64,000 nucleotides of DNA from positions 26,731-90,730 of the forward strand of contig CACIJW010000006.1 of the NCBI GenBank assembly GCA_902587125.1, given 5' to 3'. The position numbers and the translations under genes were made by a program. Source of the DNA: an uncultured Bacteroidota bacterium (GTDB lineage Bacteria > Bacteroidota > Bacteroidia > Flavobacteriales > BACL11). Under the pieces are notes generated by a model that searched no databases, was not told the origin of the DNA, and saw nothing but the letters and a program-made list of their open reading frames with translations. Positions 44,757 to 54,341 of this stretch are shown piece by piece. How positions within the stretch are numbered: the first letter of the stretch is position 1; every line of letters begins with the position of its first letter.

Positions 44757-47333
44757 TTTATTTAAGAAATCAATAATAACCTTTTCTGAAATTGCGGATA
44801 ATCCTCCTGCAAAAGCAATAGATTTATTACCCCCACCTCCACCTCCATAATTTTTTGTGAGTATTTTAACTAATAAATCAGCCTGATATTTAGTTTGATA
44901 TTTCTTTGGAACGTGTATCATTATTGAATACTTAGCTTTGTCTTTCACAAAAAATAAAATAATTTCATTGTGGAGATCTTTATTATGTAAGCTTGGACCT
45001 AACTGTTTTAAATCTTTGACATTTACAAAATCAAGCTCACTCACAACTATTAAATCATCACTGAGAGAGTCAATTATTGATTCAAACTTATGTCTAATCA
45101 AACTTGATTTCACTTCAACTAACTTTTTATGAGTTGAGCTATAATTATCAATCATTTTATCTACAGCTAGATCAAAATTTTTCTCCTGTGTAAAGTCTAT
45201 AATTTTTTTCGAGCTAAATTCAATTTGATTCAGAAAATTAAAAGCAACTTTACTAGTAATGGCTTCAATTCTTCTGATGCCAGAAGAGACAGAAGTTTCT
45301 TTAACTATTTTTAATAATCCAATCTCAGATGTTGATTTTACATGAGTGCCTCCGCAAAGCTCTACTGAATCATGAAAAGATACTACCCTTACCTTATCTT
45401 TATATTTTTCTTCAAACAACATTATAGCCCCTTTGTCTTTAGCACCTTTTAGGTCCATTTCTTCAATTTTTACTTTATAGTTTTTATAAATTATATCATT
45501 TACAGAATTCTCAATGTCTGATAAATCATCTTTTGAAATACTCTCATTATTACTAAAGTCAAAACGCAAATAATTTTCATTTAAAAAAGAGCCTTTTTGC
45601 TGTACATGAACTCCTATGTTTTTTCTTAAAACATTATGTAAAATATGTGTAGCAGTATGATTTATAGAAATTAAATGTCTTCTTTCTAAATTCACACTTG
45701 CTACAAGTTCGCTTGCAAGATCTTTAGGAAGTTGATCGACATCATGAACTACAATATTATTTTCTTTTTTTACATCTAATATTTTAATTTTATCAGTTTT
45801 ATTCTTTATTACCCCTTTGTCAGCTACTTGCCCTCCTGATTCAGCATAAAAAGGTGTTTGATCTAGAACTATTTGAAATATTTTTTTATTAGCTTTTTCT
45901 ACTTGTCTATATCTAAGAATTCTCACAGTCAATTCAAGTATATCGTAGCCAATAAAACCAGAACTTTTCATGTCAGAAACTACAGTCCAATCACCGATGA
46001 AAGTCTTTCCAGCAGATCTTGATCTATTTTTTTGAATTTCTAGTGCCTTTTTAAAGTTTTTTTCATCGGGAACTAACCCCTTTTCTATTAATATATCCTT
46101 TGTTAAATCATATGGAAATCCATAAGTATCATATAATTCAAAAATTTGATCTCCAGAAACATTTGTTTTATCAATGAAATATTTATTTAATCTTTTTAGC
46201 CCAAGAGATAAGGTTTTGAGAAACATCTTTTCCTCAGATAAGATTAGATTTTTAATCATTGCTAAATTTTCACCAATTTCATTGTAGGTTGTTGAATATA
46301 TATTTGAAATAGTGTCTACTAATTTAAAAATACAAGGTTCTTTTATTTCAAGTTCTGTATAAGCATATCTTGATGCTCTTCTTATAATTCTTCTAATAAC
46401 ATATCCTGATTTATTGTTTGAAGGAACTAATCCATCTGAGATTGAGAATACAGCAGCTCTTGCATGATCAGCTATAACTCTTAGGGCAATATCTATTTTT
46501 TTTTCGCTTCCATACTTCAGTTTGTAATCATCGGTAATTTTCTTAATAATAGATTGAAAAATATCAATATCATAGTTAGACTTTTTTTTCTGCATAATCA
46601 TTGCTAATCTCTCAAGACCCATACCAGTATCTATGTACAAAGTTGATAAATCAGAAAGTTTACCAGCCAGAGATCGATTATACTTTATAAATACAATATT
46701 CCATATTTCTATAACCTCCGGATGATTTTTATTAACTATTTCTCTGCCACTTATTTTATTAATTTCCGAAATATTTCTATTATCATAATGAATTTCAGTA
46801 CTAGGACCACAAGGACCTGTATCCCCCATTTCCCAAAAATTATCATCTTTATCAAAATATAAGATATTATCTTCAGGTAAATAACTTGTCCATAAATTAA
46901 AAGTCTCTTCGTCTTTAGAAATATTATCTTTATTGTTTCCTTTAAACACTGTAACATAAATTCTTGTCTTATCTAAGCCACATATTTTAACAAGAAACTC
47001 CCAAGCATATTCAATAGCTTTTTCTTTGCCATAGTCACCAAAAGACCAATTTCCAAGCATTTCAAAAAAGGTGTGATGATATGTATCATGTCCGACTTGA
47101 TCTAAATCATTGTGTTTACCAGAAACTCTTAAACATTTTTGAGAGTTGACAACTCTTTTAAAGTCAGGCTTCTGATAACCAAGAAAGATATCTTTAAACT
47201 GGTTCATTCCAGCATTTACAAACATCAAACTTGGGTCATCTTTACTTATGACAGATGATGATTTAGCTTGTTTATGAGATTTTTTTTCAAAAAAACTGAT
47301 AAAGCTTTCTCTTATTGAATTTGTTGTTTGCAT
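44754..47333 (-). CDS. alaS: Alanyl-tRNA synthetase
   Basis: An 859-residue AlaRS, near the usual 870-880. The class II core is at the N-terminus (MQTTNSIRESFISFFEKKSHK and the motif NAGMNQFKD). The editing domain has HTATHILH (about residue 548) and CGGTHV (about 650), and the C-terminal part has the glycine-rich GGGGGGNKSIAFAGG of the DHHA1 domain. Complete. It is divergent from the M23 peptidase gene. Confidence 0.98.
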   Translation of the reverse strand: MQTTNSIRESFISFFEKKSHKQAKSSSVISKDDPSLMFVNAGMNQFKDIFLGYQKPDFKRVVNSQKCLRVSGKHNDLDQVGHDTYHHTFFEMLGNWSFGDYGKEKAIEYAWEFLVKICGLDKTRIYVTVFKGNNKDNISKDEETFNLWTSYLPEDNILYFDKDDNFWEMGDTGPCGPSTEIHYDNRNISEINKISGREIVNKNHPEVIEIWNIVFIKYNRSLAGKLSDLSTLYIDTGMGLERLAMIMQKKKSNYDIDIFQSIIKKITDDYKLKYGSEKKIDIALRVIADHARAAVFSISDGLVPSNNKSGYVIRRIIRRASRYAYTELEIKEPCIFKLVDTISNIYSTTYNEIGENLAMIKNLILSEEKMFLKTLSLGLKRLNKYFIDKTNVSGDQIFELYDTYGFPYDLTKDILIEKGLVPDEKNFKKALEIQKNRSRSAGKTFIGDWTVVSDMKSSGFIGYDILELTVRILRYRQVEKANKKIFQIVLDQTPFYAESGGQVADKGVIKNKTDKIKILDVKKENNIVVHDVDQLPKDLASELVASVNLERRHLISINHTATHILHNVLRKNIGVHVQQKGSFLNENYLRFDFSNNESISKDDLSDIENSVNDIIYKNYKVKIEEMDLKGAKDKGAIMLFEEKYKDKVRVVSFHDSVELCGGTHVKSTSEIGLLKIVKETSVSSGIRRIEAITSKVAFNFLNQIEFSSKKIIDFTQEKNFDLAVDKMIDNYSSTHKKLVEVKSSLIRHKFESIIDSLSDDLIVVSELDFVNVKDLKQLGPSLHNKDLHNEIILFFVKDKAKYSIMIHVPKKYQTKYQADLLVKILTKNYGGGGGGNKSIAFAGGLSAISEKVIIDFLNK

Positions 47334-47379
47334 TTAAATTTATAAAAGAAATAATATTCGTTATTATTGACCAAATTAG

Positions 47380-47387
47380 TAAATTTG
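47380..47387 (+). promoter_or_regulatory. Candidate -7 box for the M23 peptidase gene, leaderless
   Basis: TAAATTTG matches TAnnTTTG and ends six bases before the ATG at 47394. A transcript from here would begin at about the start codon. No -33 TTG at the right distance. Confidence 0.4.
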
Positions 47388-47393
47388 CTAATT

Positions 47394-48365
47394 ATGACCA
47401 AAGTAAAGTATTATTACGATAAAAAGTCACTTAGCTATAAAGAAATTAATTTGACTTTAAAGCAGAAGATTCAAAATCTTCTTGTTTATATACTTTCTGC
47501 TTTAATAATAACTTCGCTCAGCTTTTTTGTTTTTTATAGCTTCTTTGACAGTCCAAAAGAAAAAAAATTAAAATCAGAAATTAATTTCTTGACATCAAAT
47601 TATCAAAAATTTGAAAGCAAATTGTTAGAGATTGAGACTGTTCTCGATGACATTCAAAAACGAGATGATAATATTTACAGAGAAATCTTTGAAGCTAACC
47701 CTATACCAACAGAAATACGAAAAGCTGGATTTGGTGGCGTTAATAAATATAAATATCTAGAGGGTTTTTCCAATACTGAGCTCTTAAAAGAGCTTGACAA
47801 TAAATTTGATATTTTGAAAAAACAACTTTATGTTCAATCAAAGTCTTTTGATCAGATAATTGAGTTAACTAAAGACAAAAATAAAATGTTGTCATCAATA
47901 CCTGCAATTCAACCTTTATCCAATAAGGACTTAAGTAGAATGGCCAGTGGATTTGGATACAGAATTGATCCTATTTATAAAACAAGAAAATTTCACGCAG
48001 GAATGGATTTTTCAGCTAAAACAGGAACTCCCATTTATGCCACAGGTGATGGTAAAGTTTTTAAAGTTAGTAAAAGTAAGCGTGGCTATGGAAATCATAT
48101 TGTTATTGACCATGGCTTTGGATATAAAACTCTATATGCACATATGTCAAAAACTGCAGTTAAAAGAAACCAAAAGGTTAGCAGAGGTGATGTAATTGGT
48201 TTTGTTGGCAATACTGGAAAGTCCGTTGCTCCACACCTTCATTATGAGGTACACAAAGACGGAAAAAAAATAAATCCAGTTAACTTTTATTATAATGATT
48301 TAAATGCTGAAGAATACGAAAGGATGATTGAAATTTCCTCGCAATCTAACCAATCTTTTGATTAA
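47394..48365 (+). CDS. M23 family metallopeptidase
   Basis: A 323-residue membrane-anchored LytM-type peptidase. One membrane segment lies at about residues 30-52, followed by a coiled-coil region (about 55-110) and the peptidase domain (about 180-300). Zinc ligands appear in HAGMDF and HLHYEV, with the signature GYGNHIVIDHGFGYKTLYAHM. It probably cuts peptidoglycan cross-links or regulates another enzyme that does. The start at 47394 fits the nearby -7 box better than a TTG at 47367. It overlaps the MerR gene by one base (TAATG). Confidence 0.93.
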   Translation: MTKVKYYYDKKSLSYKEINLTLKQKIQNLLVYILSALIITSLSFFVFYSFFDSPKEKKLKSEINFLTSNYQKFESKLLEIETVLDDIQKRDDNIYREIFEANPIPTEIRKAGFGGVNKYKYLEGFSNTELLKELDNKFDILKKQLYVQSKSFDQIIELTKDKNKMLSSIPAIQPLSNKDLSRMASGFGYRIDPIYKTRKFHAGMDFSAKTGTPIYATGDGKVFKVSKSKRGYGNHIVIDHGFGYKTLYAHMSKTAVKRNQKVSRGDVIGFVGNTGKSVAPHLHYEVHKDGKKINPVNFYYNDLNAEEYERMIEISSQSNQSFD

Positions 48366-48703
48366 TGCCCCCTTATAAAGAAAGAGAAATAAAAAAACTG
48401 TTCTATACCATTGGTGAAGTTTCAAAAATATTAAACGTAAATGTATCGCTTGTAAGATTTTGGGATAATGAATTTGACATAATAAAACCAAAAAAAAATA
48501 AAAAGGGAAATCGACTATTTTCAGAAAACGATTTAAAAAATCTTAAAATTATACATCATTTATTGAAAAATAACGGATTTACTATAAAGGGAGCAAAAAA
48601 GGCACTTAAATCAAAAAAAAATGATTTTCAAAAAAATATTTTTTTAAAAGAAAGATTATTAGAGTTTAAAAAATTTTTAGTTTCATTAAGGGAGTCTTTA
48701 TGA
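48365..48703 (+). CDS. MerR-family transcriptional regulator
   Basis: A 112-residue regulator with the winged-helix domain of MerR: FYTIGEVSKILNVNVSLVRFW (residues about 13-33), then RLFSENDLKNLKII. The C-terminal part is a short lysine-rich helix; no metal-binding cysteines or large ligand domain are present. The common pairing with an M23 peptidase in Bacteroidota suggests a shared role in envelope growth. The next gene begins within its last codons (ATGA). Confidence 0.9.
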   Translation: MPPYKEREIKKLFYTIGEVSKILNVNVSLVRFWDNEFDIIKPKKNKKGNRLFSENDLKNLKIIHHLLKNNGFTIKGAKKALKSKKNDFQKNIFLKERLLEFKKFLVSLRESL

Positions 48704-49478
48704 AGCTTAAAATATATATTTCCAGAGCTTATCTTCTCATTGTTCACATACTAAAAATTGACCTTTATATAGATTCAAAAACTTTTGAGATCAAGAAAAA
48801 ATTGTTGAAAGAAATTGCTATTGAAAAAAAAAAAAAATCTTATATTTTTCTAAATCATTAAAACAATCTAGTCAAGTAATTGAAACTGTAGACTTGGGAA
48901 AAGGTTCAACAGTCACACATCTAAAAAAAAGAAAAGTTTGTGACATTGCTAAAAACTCTTCTGTAAACAAAAAAATAGGGAAAATTATACACAACCTGTC
49001 AAAATTTAATAATGCTAAAAATATTTTAGAGATTGGGACTTCTTTAGGTATAAGTACTGTTTACTTAAGCACTGCAAATAGTTATTCAAAAGTAACTACA
49101 TTAGAAGGATGTGAAAACACATCGAATATTGCATTAAATAATTTCACTAAATTCAGTCTTGACAATATCGATTTGATAAAGGGTAATTTTAGTTTTACTT
49201 TGGATGAGGTACTTGAAAAAACAGAAAGTTTCGATCTGGTTTTTTTTGATGGTAATCACAGTAAAATAGATACTTTAAATTATTTTAATAAATGCTTAAA
49301 AAAGATAAATTCCAAAAGTATATTTGTTTTTGATGATATAAACTGGTCAGTTGAGATGAAATCAGCTTGGAATCAAATTATAAAAAATGATGTGGTAACA
49401 TTATCTTTTACATTTTTGAGAGTAGGAGTTCTTTTTTTTAAAAAAGATTTGCAAAATAAGAATTATAATTTTTTATAA
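48700..49478 (+). pseudogene. Class I SAM-dependent methyltransferase, split by a frameshift in an A14 run
   Basis: Two frames make one protein. The first, from the ATG at 48700, runs 53 codons and stops at 48861. The second continues to 49478 and holds the methyltransferase domain: ILEIGTSLGIS (SAM-binding motif I), TTLEGCEN, DLVFFDGNHS and FVFDDINW. In the second frame ILYFSKSLKQSSQVIETVDLG follows directly from the A14 run, and one more A (15) would join both frames. Without the first part the protein lacks an ATG (only TTG at 48894). This could be a sequencing or assembly error, transcriptional slippage, phase variation or true decay; the well-kept domain argues against long-standing decay. 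Confidence 0.75.
48824..48837 (+). repeat. A14 homopolymer tract
   Basis: Fourteen consecutive adenines lie inside the 5' part of the methyltransferase gene, at the exact point where the reading frame changes. It is the longest single-base run I noticed inside a coding region of the window. Confidence 0.95.
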
Positions 49479-49484
49479 TAACAT

Positions 49485-49492
49485 TAAATTTG
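49485..49492 (+). promoter_or_regulatory. Candidate -7 box for the ABC ATPase gene, leaderless
   Basis: TAAATTTG matches TAnnTTTG and ends four bases before the ATG at 49497. It falls in the 18-base gap after the methyltransferase stop. No -33 TTG was found. Confidence 0.4.
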
Positions 49493-49496
49493 CAAA

Positions 49497-50183
49497 ATGT
49501 CAAGTCTTATCAAAATAGATAACTTATCAAAGCATTACTTCTTGTCAAGAAATACAGTTAAGGCTATAGATAATATTTCACTGAAAATTAACAAAAAAGA
49601 ATATGTTGCTTTAATGGGGACATCTGGCTCTGGAAAATCAACTCTTATGAACATAATTGGATGTCTTGACACACCATCAAAAGGTTCTTATTATTTAAAC
49701 AATAAGAATGTTGGGGAATTAAGTGATAACAAGCTTGCTGAAATAAGAAATTTAGAGGTTGGGTTTGTTTTCCAGACTTTTAATCTTCTTCCAAGAATGA
49801 ATGCGTTAGATAATGTTGCTCTTCCTCTCATATACGCTGGATATACTAAAGATGATAGAATAAAATTAGCGAAACAAGCTTTAAAAGAAGTAGGTTTATC
49901 TGATCGAGTCTATCATAAACCAAATGAGCTTTCTGGAGGTCAGAGACAAAGAGTAGCTATTGCTCGAGCATTAGTTAATAGCCCCTCAATAATTCTTGCA
50001 GATGAACCTACAGGAAACTTAGATAGCAAAAACTCTAGCGATATAATGAAAATTTTTAAAAGAATACATCAAAAAGGAAATACTATTATACTAGTGACCC
50101 ATGAAACAGAGATAGCAAAAAATGCGAATAGAATTATAAAACTAAAAGATGGTCAAATTTTAACAGATGAAATAAACCAATGA
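49497..50183 (+). CDS. ABC transporter ATP-binding protein, LolD/MacB type
   Basis: A 228-residue ATPase. Walker [10 protein letters not shown] (residues 41-49), signature [15 protein letters not shown] (about 142), Walker [13 protein letters not shown] (about 162). Similarity is to the LolD/MacB group, which powers lipoprotein release or efflux from the outer leaflet of the inner membrane. The permease partner is not adjacent. It overlaps the adenosyltransferase gene by four bases (ATGA). Substrate unknown. Confidence 0.92.
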   Translation: MSSLIKIDNLSKHYFLSRNTVKAIDNISLKINKKEYVALMGTSGSGKSTLMNIIGCLDTPSKGSYYLNNKNVGELSDNKLAEIRNLEVGFVFQTFNLLPRMNALDNVALPLIYAGYTKDDRIKLAKQALKEVGLSDRVYHKPNELSGGQRQRVAIARALVNSPSIILADEPTGNLDSKNSSDIMKIFKRIHQKGNTIILVTHETEIAKNANRIIKLKDGQILTDEINQ

Positions 50184-50731
50184 AAATTTACACAAAAAAT
50201 GGAGATAAGGGGAAAACAAGACTTTTTGGAGGTACAGAAAAGTTTAAAGATGATATTCGTTTAGAATGTTATGGGACAATTGACGAGTTAAATGCTCATG
50301 TAGGGCACATCTCAGATCATGAAATTAATTCCAATTTAAAAGAAGATTTAATTAAAATACAAAATCTATTGTTCAATCTTGGGTCATTACTTGCAAACGA
50401 CAACAATGATAATTTAAAATACCTTCCTAAGATAACTAAATCGCATATTGTTTTTTTAGAAAAAAGAATTGATGAAATTGAGGATGAGCTTTCTGAACTA
50501 AAAAACTTCATTTTACCCTCAGGCAATAAAATTTTTTCACTCACACAAATCACTAGAACAGTTTGCAGAAGAGCTGAAAGAAAGCTCGTAAAGCTAAGTA
50601 ATGATCAAAAAAATATCGATTTAAACTATATTAGCTTTATAAACAGATTGTCTGATTACCTTTTTGTGCTTTCTAGAAAGTTTTTAAAAGACTTTAATGT
50701 ACAAGAGAGATATTGGCAAAAAGATTCCTAA
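50180..50731 (+). CDS. Cob(I)alamin adenosyltransferase, PduO type
   Basis: A 183-residue PduO-type ATP:corrinoid adenosyltransferase, making adenosylcobalamin. The N-terminal ATP site is [18 protein letters not shown] and the conserved helix is [12 protein letters not shown] (about residue 128). The likely use is for a B12-dependent enzyme such as methylmalonyl-CoA mutase or ribonucleotide reductase, not seen in this window. It is translated with the ABC ATPase, which is not an obvious B12 transporter component. Confidence 0.94.
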   Translation: MKIYTKNGDKGKTRLFGGTEKFKDDIRLECYGTIDELNAHVGHISDHEINSNLKEDLIKIQNLLFNLGSLLANDNNDNLKYLPKITKSHIVFLEKRIDEIEDELSELKNFILPSGNKIFSLTQITRTVCRRAERKLVKLSNDQKNIDLNYISFINRLSDYLFVLSRKFLKDFNVQERYWQKDS

Positions 50732-50757
50732 AATCAAATATAATAAACTAAAAAAAC

Positions 50758-50765
50758 TACTTTTG
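50758..50765 (+). promoter_or_regulatory. Candidate -7 box for DUF2795-secA
   Basis: TACTTTTG matches TAnnTTTG and lies 14 bases before the ATG at 50780. No -33 element is clear. Confidence 0.45.
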
Positions 50766-50779
50766 CAAAAAACAAGATT

Positions 50780-51007
50780 ATGTATTGGACATTAGAACTT
50801 GCTTCAAAACTTGAAGATGCTCCTTGGCCAGCAACCAAAGACGAGTTAATTGATTTTGCTATCAGATCTGGAGCTCCTATGGAAGTTGTCGAAAACTTAC
50901 AAGAGCTAATTGAAGAAGAGCCTGGGTTTCAATACGAAACCATCGAAGATATATGGCCTGACTATCCTTCTAAAGAAGATTTCTTTTTTAACGAAGAGGA
51001 ATACTAA
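50780..51007 (+). CDS. DUF2795 family small protein
   Basis: A 75-residue acidic protein of the DUF2795 family. It contains LEDAPWPATKDELIDFAIRSGAP, the family core, and a C-terminal EEEPGFQYETIEDIWPDYP segment. The family is widespread and of unknown function; in Bacteroidota this form regularly precedes secA. It lies 13 bases upstream of secA and probably shares its transcript. Confidence 0.9.
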   Translation: MYWTLELASKLEDAPWPATKDELIDFAIRSGAPMEVVENLQELIEEEPGFQYETIEDIWPDYPSKEDFFFNEEEY

Positions 51008-51020
51008 ATAATTACTCTAA

Positions 51021-54000
51021 ATGTCTGGTGTTTTAAATTTCTTAACTAAAATTTTTGGAAACAAGTATGACAGTGATATCAACAAACTAAAGCCCATAAT
51101 AGAAAATATTAATGCAGAAGTTAAAAGTCTCTCGACTATAAGTAATGATGAACTAAGAGATACTACCCGTCAACTTAAACTTGAAATAAAAGAAAATACA
51201 TTAGAGCTCAATAAAAAAATTGATAATCTAAAAAAATCTATAGACAATACAAAAAATGAAAATGAAGCTGAAAATATTTTCAAAGAAATTGATGATATTG
51301 AAAAAGAAATAGTTAAAGAAAATGAAAAAAAATTAAAGGAAATTCTACCAAAAGCGTTTGCCGTTGTAAAAGAAACAGCTGTAAGATTTAAAAACAATAA
51401 AGAAATTATTGTTAATGCGACTGAGTTTGATATAGAGCTTTCTCAGAAAAAAGATTTAGTGAAAATTAATGGAGATAAAGCTATATACAGTAATAGTTGG
51501 AAAGCTGCAGGCAATAGGATAACATGGGATATGGTTCACTACGATGTCCAGCTAATTGGGGGTATTGTTTTACATGAAGGAAAAATAGCTGAAATGCAAA
51601 CTGGTGAAGGGAAAACACTGTCTGCTACACTACCAATTTATTTAAATGCATTAACTGGCCTTGGAGTTCATTTAGTAACTGTAAATAATTACTTAGCCAA
51701 AAGAGATGCAGAATGGATGGGGCCAATTTTTGAATTCCATGGATTAAGCGTTGATTGTATTGACAATCACTCTCCGAATTCCCAAATGAGACAAAAGGCA
51801 TATCTCGCAGACATAACCTACGGAACAAATAATGAATTTGGATTCGACTATTTAAGGGATAATATGTCTAGGAGAGTAGAAGATTTAGTTCAAAGAAAAC
51901 TTAACTTTTCTATTGTTGATGAGGTAGATTCAGTTCTAATTGATGATGCAAGAACACCTTTAATTATTTCTGGACCTACTCCTAAAGGTGATCAGCATGA
52001 GTATAACGAATTAAAGCATAAGGTAAATAGTCTTTTTTCTGAACAAAAAAAATATGTTTCCCAAATTCTTTTTGAAGCAAAGCAACTTATTAAAGATGGT
52101 GAAAGAGATAAAGGGGGATTTAATTTACTAAGAGCATTTCGTGGACTTCCAAAAAATAAAGCACTAATAAAATTTTTAAGTGAAGAAGGCGTTAGAGCGC
52201 TCTTACAAAAAACTGAAAATTTTTATATGCAGGATCAATCAAAGGAAATGCATAAGGTTGATGAAGAGCTTTTTTTCACAATAGATGAGAAAAATAATTC
52301 AATAGAGTTGACAGAAAAAGGTATTAATTTAATAACAAAGTTTACTGATGATAAGCACTTCTTTATAATGCCTGATGTTGGAGAAGAAATTTCAAAAATA
52401 CAAGCACTAAAACTAGGCGAGAAAGAAGAAATTAAAAGAAAAGATGAACTTATGAGAGATTTTTCAGTTAAAAGTGAAAGAATTCATAGTATTAATCAAC
52501 TACTAAAAGCATACACTCTTTTTGAAAAGGATACAGAATATGTTGTAATAGAAAATAAAGTCAAAATTGTAGACGAGCAAACAGGTAGAATAATGGAAGG
52601 CAGAAGATATTCTGATGGATTGCATCAAGCAATTGAGGCGAAAGAAAATGTTAAAATTGAATCAGCAAGTCAGACATATGCAACTGTAACTTTACAAAAC
52701 TACTTTAGGATGTATAATAAGCTTTCAGGCATGACTGGAACCGCTGAAACTGAGGCTGGTGAGTTTTGGGAAATATATAAGCTTGACGTAGTTGTTATCC
52801 CAACTAACAAGCCAATTCAAAGACAAGACAAAAATGATTTAGTATATAAAACAAATCGAGAAAAATACAATGCTATCATTGAAGAAATTGAAAAACTATC
52901 TAAAGCAGGAAGACCTATATTAGTTGGGACAACTTCTGTAGAAATTTCTGAACTATTAAGTAAAATTCTTACCCGAAGAAAAATTAAGCATAATGTACTG
53001 AACGCAAAGCTACACCAGAAAGAGGCAGATATTGTTGCAGAAGCTGGTAAAGAGAGTATTGTTACAATAGCAACTAATATGGCTGGTAGAGGAACAGACA
53101 TTAAACTCTCTGACAATGTAAAAAATAACGGAGGATTAGCTATCATTGGAACAGAAAGACATGACTCTAGAAGAGTTGATCGTCAGCTACGAGGTCGTTC
53201 TGGTCGTCAAGGTGATCCAGGTTCATCCCAGTTCTACGTATCTCTTGAAGATAATTTAATGCGTTTATTTGGTTCTGAAAGAATTGCAAAAATAATGGAC
53301 AGGATGGGACTGGAAGAAGGGGAAGTTATTCAGCATTCAATGGTTAATAAATCAATAGAAAGAGCACAAAAAAAAGTTGAAGAAAACAATTTTGGTATCA
53401 GAAAAAGATTATTGGAATATGATGACGTCATGAACCAACAACGTGAAGTAATTTACAAAAAAAGAAGATACGCTTTATTTGGAGATAGACTTTCTGTTGA
53501 AATTTCTAATATGTTTTTTGATACATGCGATTCAATTGTAAGTGCTCATTTTGATTCAAAAGATTTTGCAAACTTCGAATTGGACTTGATGAAATTTTTA
53601 TCTATTCAAGCTCCTATAAATGAAGAAATTTTTAAAAATATTGAAAAGAATGAATTAACGGATTTAGTTTATAAATCATGCTATGAAAATTATAAGTTAA
53701 AATCTGAAATTATTGCTCAGTCTACATTTCCAGTCATTGAAAATGTTTATAGATCACATTCTGGACATTATAAAAATATTGTAATTCCGTTCAGTGATGG
53801 AGTAAAAACAATGAATGTTGTTACTAATTTAGAAGAGGCATATGAAAGTAATGGGGAAAACATACAATTTAGCATTGAGAAAAGCATTACTCTTTCTATA
53901 ATTGATGATGTATGGAAAGAACATTTAAGAGAAATGGACGATTTAAAACAATCTGTGCAGAATGCTGTATATGAGCAGAAAGATCCTCTTCTAATTTATA

Positions 54001-54332
54001 AATTTGAATCTTTCGATCTTTTCAAAACAATGCTTGATAAAGTAAATAAAGAGATCATCTCTTTTTTAATCAAATCAAACTTACCAAATCAGTCTAATGT
54101 TCAACAAGAACAAATTCATAAACAACAAAACCTTCAAACAAGCAGACCTGAGCTCGCAGCACCAAATAAAGTTAACACATCAAATACTATACCGAAAACT
54201 CAACCTATAAGAGTAGAACAAAAAGTAGGAAGAAACGAGAAAGTTAAAATAACAAACGGTTCTGAAACGAAGGAACTAAAGTGGAAAAAAGCAAAACCAT
54301 TAGTAGATAGTGGGCAGTGGCAAAGAGTTTAA
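51021..54332 (+). CDS. secA: Preprotein translocase ATPase SecA
   Basis: A 1103-residue SecA, the motor that pushes proteins through SecYEG. The DEAD-like motor is seen in MQTGEGKTLSATLP (about residue 192), DEVDSVLIDDARTPLIISGP, and TNMAGRGTDIKL in the second ATPase half. It is about 200 residues longer than E. coli SecA, as in other Bacteroidota, through insertions. The C-terminal zinc-binding tail (CxCxSGxKxKxCH-type) is missing; the protein ends with KVGRNEKVKITNGSETKELK and a short WKKAKPL segment. Complete. Confidence 0.98.
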   Translation: MSGVLNFLTKIFGNKYDSDINKLKPIIENINAEVKSLSTISNDELRDTTRQLKLEIKENTLELNKKIDNLKKSIDNTKNENEAENIFKEIDDIEKEIVKENEKKLKEILPKAFAVVKETAVRFKNNKEIIVNATEFDIELSQKKDLVKINGDKAIYSNSWKAAGNRITWDMVHYDVQLIGGIVLHEGKIAEMQTGEGKTLSATLPIYLNALTGLGVHLVTVNNYLAKRDAEWMGPIFEFHGLSVDCIDNHSPNSQMRQKAYLADITYGTNNEFGFDYLRDNMSRRVEDLVQRKLNFSIVDEVDSVLIDDARTPLIISGPTPKGDQHEYNELKHKVNSLFSEQKKYVSQILFEAKQLIKDGERDKGGFNLLRAFRGLPKNKALIKFLSEEGVRALLQKTENFYMQDQSKEMHKVDEELFFTIDEKNNSIELTEKGINLITKFTDDKHFFIMPDVGEEISKIQALKLGEKEEIKRKDELMRDFSVKSERIHSINQLLKAYTLFEKDTEYVVIENKVKIVDEQTGRIMEGRRYSDGLHQAIEAKENVKIESASQTYATVTLQNYFRMYNKLSGMTGTAETEAGEFWEIYKLDVVVIPTNKPIQRQDKNDLVYKTNREKYNAIIEEIEKLSKAGRPILVGTTSVEISELLSKILTRRKIKHNVLNAKLHQKEADIVAEAGKESIVTIATNMAGRGTDIKLSDNVKNNGGLAIIGTERHDSRRVDRQLRGRSGRQGDPGSSQFYVSLEDNLMRLFGSERIAKIMDRMGLEEGEVIQHSMVNKSIERAQKKVEENNFGIRKRLLEYDDVMNQQREVIYKKRRYALFGDRLSVEISNMFFDTCDSIVSAHFDSKDFANFELDLMKFLSIQAPINEEIFKNIEKNELTDLVYKSCYENYKLKSEIIAQSTFPVIENVYRSHSGHYKNIVIPFSDGVKTMNVVTNLEEAYESNGENIQFSIEKSITLSIIDDVWKEHLREMDDLKQSVQNAVYEQKDPLLIYKFESFDLFKTMLDKVNKEIISFLIKSNLPNQSNVQQEQIHKQQNLQTSRPELAAPNKVNTSNTIPKTQPIRVEQKVGRNEKVKITNGSETKELKWKKAKPLVDSGQWQRV

Positions 54333-54341
54333 TTTTAATAT

